Assembly: GCF_024345205.1 (NCBI RefSeq)
Contig: NZ_BROC01000016.1
Span: 1 to 60,780, forward strand
DNA from: Lapidilactobacillus luobeiensis
GTDB lineage: Bacteria > Bacillota > Bacilli > Lactobacillales > Lactobacillaceae
Direction: 5' to 3'
Length of the DNA: 60,780 bases
Shown here: positions 44,785-54,025 of the stretch, piece after piece
Layout of the letters: each line of letters opens with the position of its first letter
Numbering within the stretch: the stretch's first letter is position 1
Program-made: the position numbers and the translations under genes
Notes under the pieces: generated by a model
What the model saw: the letters and a program-made list of their open reading frames with translations, nothing else
The model's database searches: none
Told to the model about the DNA's origin: nothing

Positions 44785-45389
44785 GTGGGCGTGATTTTGC
44801 GAAATAACGGTTGCTAGCAGACCGCTATTATATAAAAAATGAATAGGAACCGGCCAAAATCAAAACTGCTGGCCTTGCGAATTTTGCTGGTAATGACCGA
44901 TCCGACCGCACTGCGATCCGTAAGAAGTTGATTGGATCAACTTAAATCAGCAGCAAGCTTTGTCAACGCGTCAACAAAGTCGCGTCAGGGCCTCACCGAT
45001 AATGTGAAGTTTTATTGAAAAAAGTTATGAGCACACTTCATTTTTAAAATAGACCAATTTTACTGTTATCAGCGTCGAAAGGGCATGTCAAAAAAGAAAA
45101 TTACGTTTTCACGGAAAACTAAGAATAAAATCATGCATAACACTAGATATAATCACACAAAAATCATTTCTCTTTTGAAACAAATAGTGATTTGCTGGTA
45201 ACGGACTAACAAATCACTGATTGCAGTAGTTATATCAAATTATCGTCTACTAGATCAGTCTTATTGAGGAACGATCATCAACATACAGATTGAATATTAA
45301 CCACCAAATAATGATTATTTTATATCTATATAATTACGATAATGGATAAAATCTGTGTTGTCCAACGAGAGGCAAAAATATTGAAGAAA
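44785..45389. other. AT-rich gene-free region upstream of the ncRNA candidate
   Basis: No ORF of note in six frames. AGTGATTTG and CAAATCACT (about 45187-45219) form a perfect nine-base stem. GTCAAC occurs as a near-adjacent direct repeat around 44960. It may hold control sites for the downstream RNA. Confidence 0.5.
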
Positions 45390-45422
45390 TTGCAACCAAT
45401 TATGAAAAAAGTATGATATAAT
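45390..45422 (+). promoter_or_regulatory. Extended -10 promoter of the ncRNA candidate
   Basis: TGATATAAT (45414-45422) is a perfect extended -10. The -35 is weak (TTGCAA at 45390-45395, spacing 21). Start expected near 45430. Confidence 0.7.
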
Positions 45423-45429
45423 CAATTTG

Positions 45430-46334
45430 TGGTTAAGATAAAGCGTTTTAGCAAGCTCATTATTTTCGCGGAGTAACGTTAATACGTGACATCGGCTGCG
45501 GGGAATCAGAAGTGGACGTTTTGGGGAACGTCAAGCTCGACTGAATAATTCGGGGGAATCTTCAGTGAGTACGCTTTTGATGCTGAGACTGATCACTGGT
45601 CAACAGAAACTGACTTCAAGATACGGGGGAAGGACAAGTGTTTCTGCGCAAGTTTTCAGTCAAATAAATCAATGTTGCATAATTCGCGTCAATTCACAAG
45701 ATTGCGATCATTTTCAAATTCGTCAGTGTTAGTTGGTCAATTCTTTAAAATTTAAATCTATCTGTTCGGAGACATACGGTGCCGCGCAGTGACGGTAGGA
45801 TCAAATCGGGGGATGCGATTCTGAGGCGACGATGGGGGTCGGCGCTCGTCATGATCGGTTTGCCTTCAGGGGAAGTATGCGATGTGCTGCAAATCAGCGC
45901 GGCCCGGTGCCCAATAGATCGATTGTTCTAAGTCGATGAAATGACGGAAGGATGTTGCCATATCAACCAATTCGTCGTTTGCTTCGATTGAACTAACTGT
46001 TAGAGTAGCGTTGACTTGGAGAAAGGTTGTTTATACATTCTTGTCAGAGTCAAGTGAGGGCAAATGGTTAGCTGAGTCGAAGCAAACAAGTAGGTGGGGC
46101 AGTTTAGGAAAAATCAAATGGCTCACCCAAACATGAGCGGATCGTAGCGTCACTATTATTTGAACGCGTCGGTCCGCTTATTTGTTGCGATACTCGATCT
46201 TTGCTATGCCAAAGAAATATTTGTCGTTTTATATTCCAGCTGTCCCCCGAGGCAACTTAAGTACCGCCCCCCGGTGTTCTGAGTTGCGTTGGCTACATCA
46301 AGCGTGTTCAACGGCTTGATTGTGGCCTTTTTTT
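45430..46334 (+). ncRNA. Candidate giant structured non-coding RNA (~0.9 kb; GOLLD/ROOL-like class)
   Basis: This unit runs from an extended -10 promoter to a strong terminator and contains no credible protein frame. It is richer in G+C than its upstream flank and holds many exact stems: GACGTT/AACGTC (45515-45532), CTGAA and ATTC against GAAT and TTCAG (about 45540), CAGAAAC/GTTTCTG, AATCG/CGATT around GGGGGATG, GACGA/TCGTC, and a long-range ten-base pair TTTGCTTCGA (45978-45987) with TCGAAGCAAA (46077-46086), extended by CTAAC/GTTAG. Purine-rich GGGGAA or GGGGGAA loops recur at least five times. Length and host group suit GOLLD more than the shorter ROOL; neither can be confirmed by eye. 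No phage genes or tRNA are adjacent, unlike many GOLLD loci. A wholly new family is possible. Confidence 0.7.
46291..46334 (+). terminator. Terminator of the ncRNA candidate
   Basis: GGCTACATCAAGC pairs with GCTTGATTGTGGCC (one bulge and one G-T pair), followed by seven T. Confidence 0.88.
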
Positions 46335-46346
46335 ATTTAGGAGCCT

Positions 46347-46398
46347 AAAAAACAGCAAGGAAAGTCGCGCCGCATGACTTTCCTTGCTGTTTTATTTT
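46347..46398. terminator. Bidirectional terminator of gpx
   Basis: ACAGCAAGGAAAGTC pairs perfectly with GACTTTCCTTGCTGT, flanked by A and T tracts. Confidence 0.9.
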
Positions 46399-46431
46399 GG
46401 TGTGATCCGTTCTTGACTGAAAGCGGATGGG

Positions 46432-46914
46432 CTAGACTTTTTCGGCTAAGGCCGCTTCGATATCCGGGATCATGGCTTCCGGTTTGATCCGAGTGTCATA
46501 ACGTTGGCGGACATGACCGTGACGATCGATCAAGAATTTTGTGAAGTTCCAGCGGATCCGTCCAGCAAAATCAGGTTCTGTTTCTTGAGTCAAATAATGA
46601 AAGAGCGGTTGCGCCTCTTTGCCGTTGACAGGTGCGATCTGGTGCATGGGAAAAGTCACGCCATAGGTGGTTCGACAGGCTGTGGCTGCTTCAGCGCTAG
46701 ATTTTAGTTCTTGTTTAAACTGATTCGAGGGAAACCCAAGAACAGTGAGTCCAGCCGCGTGATACTGTTTGTAAAGCTGTTCCAGAGCCGCAAATTGGGG
46801 CGCGTAACCACATTTAGTCGCAGTATTGACGATGACCAAAACCTGACCACGATAACGATCTAGCGAATAAGCGGTGCCATCTTCCCGTGTGACTTCGAAA
46901 TCATAGATTGACAT
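46432..46914 (-). CDS. gpx: Glutathione peroxidase family protein
   Basis: A 160-residue thiol peroxidase that reduces hydroperoxides, most likely with thioredoxin in bacteria. Motifs are NTATKCGYAPQ (peroxidatic Cys), FPSNQF and RWNFTKFLID, giving the Cys-Gln-Trp-Asn active site. The resolving Cys may be the one in ATACRTTYG. ATG 46914 is eight bases from GGAGG and is preferred to the TTG at 46920. No signal peptide. It stands alone. Confidence 0.93.
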   Translation of the reverse strand: MSIYDFEVTREDGTAYSLDRYRGQVLVIVNTATKCGYAPQFAALEQLYKQYHAAGLTVLGFPSNQFKQELKSSAEAATACRTTYGVTFPMHQIAPVNGKEAQPLFHYLTQETEPDFAGRIRWNFTKFLIDRHGHVRQRYDTRIKPEAMIPDIEAALAEKV

Positions 46915-47424
46915 GGGCAAAACCTCCTTTTGTTTTAGTATAGCTGTTTCGTTAAAAATCTGGCAGCAATCAGCTCACCAATAATAAGCGCGGATCTTGG
47001 CTGGTGATTAGAGCTGGTCGATTTGGCAGATTTGCGAGTGGATCGGCGAAAGTAGGTCGAGTGATCGTTACAAAAAGACAGACGGATCCAGCAATAAAAA
47101 AGTTTGTTTGATAATCACAAGCCTATTTATATCATTAAATATTAGTTATGTGATAGATTACTGTTATGAAGATCGTGTCTTCTATGAAACCTATTGGAAC
47201 AGCTTTTTTCAACGAAAAACAATAAATGTCGTGAGTTTATTTGCTGTGGGAAAAAGCTAGATCTTTGCTGATTGGATTAGCGTTAATAGGCTGATCAGCG
47301 GTTGCGTGTCGGGCAGTTTTGGGCAGCGTGGGAAAGGGGCCGATCAATGGCGGATATTCTGAACAAACAAATGTTACGAGTAAATGGATCAAGCAATCGA
47401 TCAGGTAAATGAGGAGAAAAGAAG
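46915..47424. other. Intergenic stretch without supported gene
   Basis: No convincing frame, terminator or repeat. The promoter of the thioester adhesin gene must lie at the right end, with GAGGAG at 47410. Confidence 0.4.
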
Positions 47425-49083
47425 ATGAAGAAGCGTTTATTAGTGTTAATAGGCCTATTACCTTTGTTGACATTATTCGTGTTCTCTGGCAGGACGGCCA
47501 GTGCCGCGACCGATTTTGGCACTAAAAAATTTGGTCCGGTGACCGCGGTCAACTGGGAAAACAAGGTTTGGGATGACGGCATTCCTTTTGGCGAGGACAA
47601 TGCGACCATCATTAATAATAACCAAGGCTATATTTTTGGTATCGCTAGTACGCCAAGTGGTCAGGAAGCGATCGGGCAGAAGTTTCGTTCAACGGATCCG
47701 GGAGCGGCTTTGATAATGGGGAATTTGGCTTACTGTTTGAATTACATTGCGCCAACCCCTGAGGGCGAGGCTGATCCCGACCCGCTTGTTTTGACTGATA
47801 CCCAGCGTCAGGCGTTAGAGATCGTTTTATTGTTGGGCTATCGTGAGATCGGTACTACGCCGATCAAAGGGCCAGCAGTAGCCAGCCTAGGCAACCTTGA
47901 CGCTTACGTGGTCACACAATGGTTGGTGCAGGACATCGTTCAGCCAGAAGACAAAAAGGATTTTGTTTTTCATAGTGATCGGATCGCCAAGGCCGTGGCC
48001 GACTTCCGAGCAATGTTGCAAAGGGGGATCCAATTGAGTTTGGTTGCGGATGGGGCGGTCACTGCAGTTGGAACACGTTATCAGCGCACTTATCATTTGG
48101 CTGAAGCTCACGACTATCATTTAGCGGGCACAGCGACGATCACTTTGAGCGAGGATATCCCAGACGCGCGGATCGAATATTCCGGACAAAGTTACCCAGT
48201 CAGCGCAGCGCAAGGAGTTGATCTGCCGCTGGGCGCGAGTTTCACGATTAGCATACCTGATCATTTGCCGGCGGGGACGCTCACGATCAAAGCGCAGGGT
48301 GGTTTTGATAGTCACGATTTCACCCGTTATGCACCACCCGTTACTGGTCAGCAACCGTCGCTAGTGCTGGGTGAGGCAGTCACGGGCCAGCATCTCAGTA
48401 CCACCAATAACCTGACGTGGCCGACTAAATTACGTCCGCGGATCCAGACTTTGGCGACGAACCTCGCTGGCGGGGAAGTGGTCCAGCCAACGATTGCCGC
48501 AACGATCATTGACCGGATCAGTTATCAAGATCTGGAAGTAGGTGTGACTTATACGATCAAGGGTAGCTTGATCGACCGGAAAACGGGCCAACCGATCTTG
48601 ATCGCCGGACGGCCAGTGCAAGCGGTCAAGGATTTTGTACCAGAAACAGCGGCGGGGACGGTCAGTTTGCATTTCGATTTTGATGCCAGCCAGATCCCGG
48701 AACGCCAGATCGTGATCTATGAGGAATTGTATCGTGAAGACCAATTGATCGCCGCACATCGTGAACGTTTCGATGATGATCAAACGGTGACGATCGCCAA
48801 ATTAGCACAACCGATCCTCCCTGAAACCGGTGGGGGTGATCAAACTGATTCTGATACAGGACAGCCAGGGGTGAGTTTGACTGAGTCAAATAATCAGACT
48901 GTCACTCCCAACGACAGCAGACCGACCCCGCGTTATCTAAGCGCGGCGGCAACAGCTCGACAAAAATTACCGCAGGCCAATGAACGATCCACGTCATTGT
49001 TAACGGTGATCGGCAGCGCGTTATTGGCGCTGGTAGCAATTGGCGCAGGAATCGTTTGGTATCGTCGTCGCTTGGCTCGTTGA
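47425..49083 (+). CDS. Thioester-domain (TQxA) surface adhesin with ester-bond repeat and LPQAN sorting signal
   Basis: A 552-residue wall-anchored protein. After the signal peptide (ending TASAA) comes a thioester domain with Cys104 in LAYCLNYI and Gln165 in YVVTQWLVQ, the pair known to form a reactive internal thioester that binds host molecules covalently. A stretch at about 365-465 (PTIAATIIDRISYQDLEVGV in part, then ASQIPERQIVIYEEL) looks like a VaFE/Thr-Gln ester-bond domain. The C-terminus has KLPQANER (sorting motif LPQAN, 515-519), a helix and RRRLAR. The A replaces the usual T, as in the adhesin at 1004. No sortase is adjacent. Confidence 0.88.
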   Translation: MKKRLLVLIGLLPLLTLFVFSGRTASAATDFGTKKFGPVTAVNWENKVWDDGIPFGEDNATIINNNQGYIFGIASTPSGQEAIGQKFRSTDPGAALIMGNLAYCLNYIAPTPEGEADPDPLVLTDTQRQALEIVLLLGYREIGTTPIKGPAVASLGNLDAYVVTQWLVQDIVQPEDKKDFVFHSDRIAKAVADFRAMLQRGIQLSLVADGAVTAVGTRYQRTYHLAEAHDYHLAGTATITLSEDIPDARIEYSGQSYPVSAAQGVDLPLGASFTISIPDHLPAGTLTIKAQGGFDSHDFTRYAPPVTGQQPSLVLGEAVTGQHLSTTNNLTWPTKLRPRIQTLATNLAGGEVVQPTIAATIIDRISYQDLEVGVTYTIKGSLIDRKTGQPILIAGRPVQAVKDFVPETAAGTVSLHFDFDASQIPERQIVIYEELYREDQLIAAHRERFDDDQTVTIAKLAQPILPETGGGDQTDSDTGQPGVSLTESNNQTVTPNDSRPTPRYLSAAATARQKLPQANERSTSLLTVIGSALLALVAIGAGIVWYRRRLAR

Positions 49084-49142
49084 CCGAATAGAACAAACTG
49101 GTTTTTGGCGGCTCGGTTTTAATTGCCGCGCCGAACAAATCT

Positions 49143-49191
49143 CAAACGAGCGAACTTTCCGCTTTCTCGGTAAAGGTTCGCTCGTTTTTTG
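49143..49191. terminator. Terminator downstream of adhesin
   Basis: AAACGAGCGAAC pairs with GGTTCGCTCGTTT, then T-rich sequence. Confidence 0.85.
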
Positions 49192-49357
49192 TTTGTGTTG
49201 GACCTGAGCGATGTTTGGGGATGTGGGCGTGAGGCGCTGACAAGCGTGGTGAAAAATTCTAGCCGTTGTTAGGCAAGCGCTCACAATTTTAGTGGAACTA
49301 GACTATAATTGAAGTGAGTGGATCGTGATCCGCAAATCCAGAGATGAGGGAAGCAAC

Positions 49358-50062
49358 ATGACAGCATACATTCAAGTGGTCGATGAAACGAAAAAATATC
49401 AAATGGGTGAAACCACGATCATCGCGAACGACCGGCTAAACTTTTCGATCCAGCGTGGGGAACTGGCGGTGATCTTAGGCCCCAGTGGCGCTGGCAAATC
49501 AACGGTCTTGAACATTTTAGGCGGGATGGACAAACCTAGTTCTGGTCAAGTTCTGATCGATGGGGTGGACATCGCCGCTTTTAGTGATCGGCAATTAACG
49601 GCTTATCGGCGGACGGATGTTGGTTTTGTCTTTCAATTTTATAACTTGATCCCCAATCTGACCGCATTAGAAAACGTTGAATTGGCAACAGCTGTGGCGC
49701 CGGACGCGTTGGCGCCTGCTGAGGTTTTGGCCAATGTTGGACTGGGTCAGCGCTTAGACAACTTTCCGGCGCAATTATCCGGCGGCGAGCAGCAACGCGT
49801 CGCGATCGCCCGGGCCTTAGCTAAGAATCCCAAACTTTTATTGGCGGACGAGCCGACCGGCGCCTTGGATTACCAAACGGGCAAACAAGTGCTGCAGCTC
49901 TTGCAAGATGTCAGCCATCAAAACGAGCAAACGGTGGTGATCATCACTCATAACGCGGCCTTGGCGCCCATGGCCGATCGGGTGATCCAAATCAATGACG
50001 CCCAAGTCCGGCAGATCACGACCAATCCACGACCAACGCCGATCAGCGCGATCGAGTGGTGA
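49358..50062 (+). CDS. ABC transporter ATPase (MacB/LolD type)
   Basis: A 234-residue ATPase with Walker [14 protein letters not shown], signature [15 protein letters not shown] and Walker [13 protein letters not shown]. The Q-loop phrase [20 protein letters not shown] is typical of the mechanotransmission MacB/LolD/FtsE class. It powers the FtsX-like permease encoded next, with which it nearly overlaps. ATG 49358 is chosen with GAGGGAAG upstream. TATAAT lies at 49304. Confidence 0.93.
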   Translation: MTAYIQVVDETKKYQMGETTIIANDRLNFSIQRGELAVILGPSGAGKSTVLNILGGMDKPSSGQVLIDGVDIAAFSDRQLTAYRRTDVGFVFQFYNLIPNLTALENVELATAVAPDALAPAEVLANVGLGQRLDNFPAQLSGGEQQRVAIARALAKNPKLLLADEPTGALDYQTGKQVLQLLQDVSHQNEQTVVIITHNAALAPMADRVIQINDAQVRQITTNPRPTPISAIEW

Positions 50063-50064
50063 GT

Positions 50065-52764
50065 ATGATGGAAAAAGTGAGACCCTCTGATGTCCAGAAA
50101 CGTCAGAATAAACAGCGCGCGTCTAAAAAACGGTTGCAGCGGCAGCTTTTACGCCGGCGGATCCAAACTAATTTAGGTCGCTTTATCGCGATCATTTTGA
50201 TCATTATGCTGGGAGTATTGCTCTATGTTGGCATCAAATCCAGTGGCCCCGTGCTTTATAATAATGCGCAAACTTATTTCAAAAGCCAAAAGGCCAGTGA
50301 TATCCAAATCGTCAGTACCACTGGCTTGACCAAGGAGGACCTGCGGCGGGCGCGGCAATTGACCGGCGCGACCGTTGAGTCAGCCAAGACTGTCTACGCG
50401 TTGACTGCGCAGGACAATCAAACCGTTCAGTTATTATCACTACCCAAAAAACTCAATCGACTGCAAGTCTTGCAGGGGCGACTCCCTCAAGCGAAGAATG
50501 AGATCATTTTAGATGAATTGGCCCGTGACGACGGTTATCGGGTCGGGAGCACTTATCGCGTACAAAAGACTCGCGGTCTGAGCCGGCGGACTTTTCAGGT
50601 CGTAGGTTTTGCTCGGTCGCCTTTGATGATCGATCAAACGGCCCGCGGGACCACGACGATCGGTGATGGCACGGTCGATTATTTCGCGTATTTACCGGCG
50701 CCGGTTTTTACCGATAATGTGGCCAGCACGATCTATCTCCGCTTAAAAAAGACAACGGACGCTAATCCCTTTCAAGCCCAGTATCAGCGCCAGGTCGACC
50801 AAGCAATCAAGCAGCTCAAAGGCTATTTCAAAGGTCGCGCTAGTCAGCGTAACGCGGAGATCCTAGCGCCGACTTTGGCGCAGATCGCGGCGCAACAAAC
50901 AGAACTGACCAACCAAAAACGTCAACTTAGTGCGGCTCAGAGTCGATTGACCCAGCAAGCAGCGGATGCCGGCGCGTCTTTGAGCCAGGCACAGCAGGCT
51001 GAAGCGAGTCGTCAACAAGCGACTTTGACAGCGCAAAACGCGGCGTTGATCGCCGCTCAGAAGAAGTTGACCAAGGCGAAAACACAAGCGACTGCGGCGG
51101 TGGCCAGTCATTATTACTTCAATGATCGTCAAGATCTGCCTGGTTATAGTAGTTACGGCGAATTGGCCGAACGGATCCAAGCGATCGCCAATGTTTTTCC
51201 GCTGATCTTCTTTTTGATCGCGATTTTGGTCACCTTTACCACAATGACGCGGATGATCGAAGAGGATCGAATCCAGATCGGTACAATGAAAGCCCTGGGT
51301 TATACTCGTGGCGAGATCGGTCAAGGCTACTTGACTTATGCGCTATTAGCGGCGTTGTGTGGCAGTTTCGCCGGGATCGTGATCGGAACGGAAACATTAC
51401 CGCGGATCATTTTTAAAATGATGCAGAATCAATTCAGTTTGCCAGATCATGGCGTCCGCTATATTCCTCTGACGATCCTGATCGCGGTGCTCTTAGCAGG
51501 GTTCGCGACGTTAGGAGCAGTGGGGATCGCCGTTTTGCGCGAATTGCGCGAACGACCGGCTGAACTCTTGTTGCCACGGGCACCTAAAGCTGGGAAAACG
51601 ATCTTGTTAGAGCGGTTCAAACCTTTATGGCGTCGGCTCAGCTTTAATCAGAAGGTCAGTTATCGGAATTTATTCCGCTTTAAATCACGGATGTGGATGG
51701 GAATCTTAGGCATCGCCGGTGGCACTGGGCTGATCTTGGCTGGCTTTGGTATTCGCGATTCGATCGCCGCTTCAGGCAACCATCAATTCAGCCAAGTATT
51801 GCGCTATCAGGCCGCAGCCACGTTGACCGACACTAAAAGCCCGACCGTCAAAAAGGTTGAGCGTGTTTTAGACGCGGATCAACAGATCCTAAGCAAGCTC
51901 GCGGTCCACGCGGAGCAGGTCGATCTGCTGACGAATGCGGCTAAAGTCGACACGGTCACGCTTTATGCCACGAGTGCGCCGCAACGATTACAGCGCTATA
52001 TTCGGCTCAGCGGTCCACTGCCGACAAATGACGGCGTGATCCTCAGTGAGAAAACAGCGCGCTTATTGAAGGTGAAAAGTGGACAGACGCTAACGATCCG
52101 CACCAGTAATGGTCAGAAAATGGCGGTCAAGGTCAAGGGGGTCACGACGAATTATGCTGGGCATTTTATTTATCTGACCAAGGCGTATTTTGATCAAGTT
52201 AGCTCGGAAAGTTATCAGGCCAATACTTGGTTGGTGCGGACCAAAGCGATGACACATCAACAAGAGGATAAATTTGCCCAGCGGCTACTGGCCAGTAAGC
52301 AAGTCGTCAATGTGACTTATCTTTCGACCCAGAAGGCGGCAGTCGATAAGCAAACGGCGATGTTACAGTTGATCGTGGTTATTTTTATCTTATTATCTGG
52401 ATTGCTGACTTTTATCGTTCTTTACAATTTGACCAATATCAATGTGTCGGAACGGATCCGCGAATTATCGACGATCAAAGTCTTAGGCTTCTTTGATCGC
52501 GAAGTGACGATGTACATCGTGCGGGAAAACTTGATCCTGACCGGGCTGGGGATCTTGTTGGGATTGGGTTTCGGCAACCTCTTGACCCTATTCATTTTGC
52601 ATCAAGCGGAGACTAGCCAAGTGGTCTTCCCCCTGACGATCAGCGTTTGGGGTTACTTGGTCGCGATCGCGATGACCTTGATCTTCACCTTGATCGTGAT
52701 GCTGGTGACCCATCGCCATCTCACGGAGATCGACATGATCGCCGCGTTGAAGGCCAACGACTGA
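50065..52764 (+). CDS. Large FtsX-like ABC permease with coiled-coil segment
   Basis: A 899-residue permease with an N-terminal helix (about 40-60), a periplasm-side domain, then a Gln/Ala-rich coiled coil (QIAAQQTELTNQKRQL, TQQAADAGASLSQAQQAEAS). Two FtsX domains each carry about three helices (around 370-500 and 770-895). This resembles putative-transporter permeases that act as mechanotransducers rather than importers. It may pull lipids or peptides or sense envelope stress. Start uncertain among GTG 50056 and ATG 50065/50068. No two-component genes lie next to it, unlike BceAB-type systems. Confidence 0.87.
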   Translation: MMEKVRPSDVQKRQNKQRASKKRLQRQLLRRRIQTNLGRFIAIILIIMLGVLLYVGIKSSGPVLYNNAQTYFKSQKASDIQIVSTTGLTKEDLRRARQLTGATVESAKTVYALTAQDNQTVQLLSLPKKLNRLQVLQGRLPQAKNEIILDELARDDGYRVGSTYRVQKTRGLSRRTFQVVGFARSPLMIDQTARGTTTIGDGTVDYFAYLPAPVFTDNVASTIYLRLKKTTDANPFQAQYQRQVDQAIKQLKGYFKGRASQRNAEILAPTLAQIAAQQTELTNQKRQLSAAQSRLTQQAADAGASLSQAQQAEASRQQATLTAQNAALIAAQKKLTKAKTQATAAVASHYYFNDRQDLPGYSSYGELAERIQAIANVFPLIFFLIAILVTFTTMTRMIEEDRIQIGTMKALGYTRGEIGQGYLTYALLAALCGSFAGIVIGTETLPRIIFKMMQNQFSLPDHGVRYIPLTILIAVLLAGFATLGAVGIAVLRELRERPAELLLPRAPKAGKTILLERFKPLWRRLSFNQKVSYRNLFRFKSRMWMGILGIAGGTGLILAGFGIRDSIAASGNHQFSQVLRYQAAATLTDTKSPTVKKVERVLDADQQILSKLAVHAEQVDLLTNAAKVDTVTLYATSAPQRLQRYIRLSGPLPTNDGVILSEKTARLLKVKSGQTLTIRTSNGQKMAVKVKGVTTNYAGHFIYLTKAYFDQVSSESYQANTWLVRTKAMTHQQEDKFAQRLLASKQVVNVTYLSTQKAAVDKQTAMLQLIVVIFILLSGLLTFIVLYNLTNINVSERIRELSTIKVLGFFDREVTMYIVRENLILTGLGILLGLGFGNLLTLFILHQAETSQVVFPLTISVWGYLVAIAMTLIFTLIVMLVTHRHLTEIDMIAALKAND

Positions 52765-52793
52765 TCAGCTAAACCATTGATCAAATCTCAGCG

Positions 52794-52827
52794 ACTGCTG
52801 CTCTTTTTTGGGAGCGGCAGTTTTTTT
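52794..52827 (+). terminator. Terminator of the ABC operon
   Basis: ACTGCTGCTC pairs with GGGAGCGGCAGT (with mismatch or wobble), followed by seven T. Confidence 0.8.
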
Positions 52828-52832
52828 GAAAC

Positions 52833-53072
52833 GTGCTCACCGTCCCAGCTCCCTGTGCTTAGCTACACAATTGCTTCGGAAGCAAAGTTCAGCTTCCAAA
52901 GCAATTGCTAGGCTAATGCTCGGGAGCTACCCGGGGTGGCTCGCACTCTGATTTGAAACGTGTTGCGTGCAACTGACTTTTCTGCTTAACTACGTCAGGC
53001 TTCCGGAAGCGAAACCCGCTTCCAAAATCCTGACTAGGTTAATGCTCAAAGTCAAACCGTTGCGCGCCACAC
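52833..53072 (+). repeat. Two family A structured repeats
   Basis: Units at 52833-52946 and 52960-53072. The second begins GTGT and ends ACAC instead of GTGC/GCAC, a compensated change. Core stems are CAATTG/CAATTG with GGAAGC/GCTTCC, and TCAGG/CCTGA with GGAAGC/GCTTCC. They start immediately after the ABC operon terminator. Confidence 0.85.
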
Positions 53073-53348
53073 TCTCTTATTTGACCGGATTTTTCAACTC
53101 GAGCGAAAATGCCGGCCATTTCCACGATCATCAGCGCCAGATCAGCGCTGAAAAGGGGTAGAAGGCTCGTCTAAAATCGTAACAGTAATGACATTATAAG
53201 GAATAATTTAATAGTTCTCAGAAAACTTTTTAAAATTTTGGTGATTTTTCTTGCCGTTTTTGCTTCGCTCAAACGTTAGTAATAGTGTAAGGCAATTTAA
53301 CGCCGGCAAGTAAATTGACTTCACCACAAACTATTTGGAGGTATCATC

Positions 53349-53561
53349 ATGGAAAAAGTCTGGAAATCAACCAGTATCGCATTAGGCTTCAGTGGCGAGC
53401 AACTGCCCGAAGAAGGTAAGATCCGTCGTTATTCAAAGGTGGTCGAACAACCAACTATTGAACAGCTCCAAGCGTTTGGCAAAGCCATCGCAGCTTTGGG
53501 CGTCAACGAGGAAGTTCTCGACGCCGAGATCACGACAAAACAAGAATTGAATCTGGCATAA
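53349..53561 (+). CDS. DUF1659 family small protein
   Basis: A 70-residue protein with TSIALGFSGEQLPEEGKIRRYSKV in segments and a helical end, typical of DUF1659 proteins of Firmicutes. It is followed 16 bases later by a DUF2922 protein, the usual partner. Function of the pair is unknown. GGAGG at 53337 precedes the ATG. Compact and lacking a signal, so cytoplasmic. Confidence 0.82.
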   Translation: MEKVWKSTSIALGFSGEQLPEEGKIRRYSKVVEQPTIEQLQAFGKAIAALGVNEEVLDAEITTKQELNLA

Positions 53562-53577
53562 GCGGAGGTAGTGAATA

Positions 53578-53817
53578 ATGAAACAATTACAGTTGGATTT
53601 TCAAAGTAACTTGGAAAAGAAGCATCATTTAACACTTAGTGACATCGACTTAGAATTGACTGCGGCTCAGATCGAGCCACAAATGCGGGCGATCGCGGCC
53701 GCGAACTTGTTTGCCAATGGTGACGAAGTGCTCTATCAACACCCGATCAGCGCGCAATATGTGGAACGGATCGTCACTCCGATCTTTAAGGCCCCTGTTC
53801 CAGAAAAAGAAGCATAA
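53578..53817 (+). CDS. DUF2922 family small protein
   Basis: A 79-residue partner of the preceding protein: MKQLQLDFQSNLEKKHHLTL and the helix QIEPQMRAIAAANLFANG are typical of DUF2922. A ribosome site GCGGAGGT precedes the ATG. The two were probably cotranscribed and may work together. Function unknown. Confidence 0.82.
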   Translation: MKQLQLDFQSNLEKKHHLTLSDIDLELTAAQIEPQMRAIAAANLFANGDEVLYQHPISAQYVERIVTPIFKAPVPEKEA

Positions 53818-53935
53818 TCCTTAAAACTTTTTAAAGATTTTATCGGCTTATTTCACAAACGGAACTACCTAATGATAGACCGTTCGGAGAATCACTGCAC
53901 AAGGTGACAGTCGTGTCATGGAAGTGTTTTGCCAA

Positions 53936-53968
53936 TGTTACACGAATGTAACATTAAAGCGTTATGAT
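53936..53968 (+). promoter_or_regulatory. WalR-like box and promoter of the NlpC/P60 gene
   Basis: TGTTAC (53936-53941), five bases, TGTAAC (53947-53952) is the WalR pattern TGTWAH-N5-TGTWAH. It also lies in a perfect palindrome ATGTTAC-N6-GTAACAT. TATGAT (53963-53968) may be the -10, so the box overlaps the -35. Confidence 0.7.
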
Positions 53969-54025
53969 AATCTATATCTAGTCGAGTGCTTCATGTCTGC
54001 TTTTTCGAAAAGGGGTAAAGGATTA

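Noticed and set aside
45430-46334. A decayed protein gene
   Set aside because: Sharp promoter and terminator, many exact stems and no remnant frame on either strand argue for an RNA gene.
45430-46334. rRNA or tmRNA/RNase P
   Set aside because: No recognisable rRNA core sequences, no tmRNA tag frame, and too long for RNase P RNA.
44785-46431. Prophage remnant around the ncRNA
   Set aside because: No integrase, structural or lysis gene is visible in the window; only the RNA type hints at phage.
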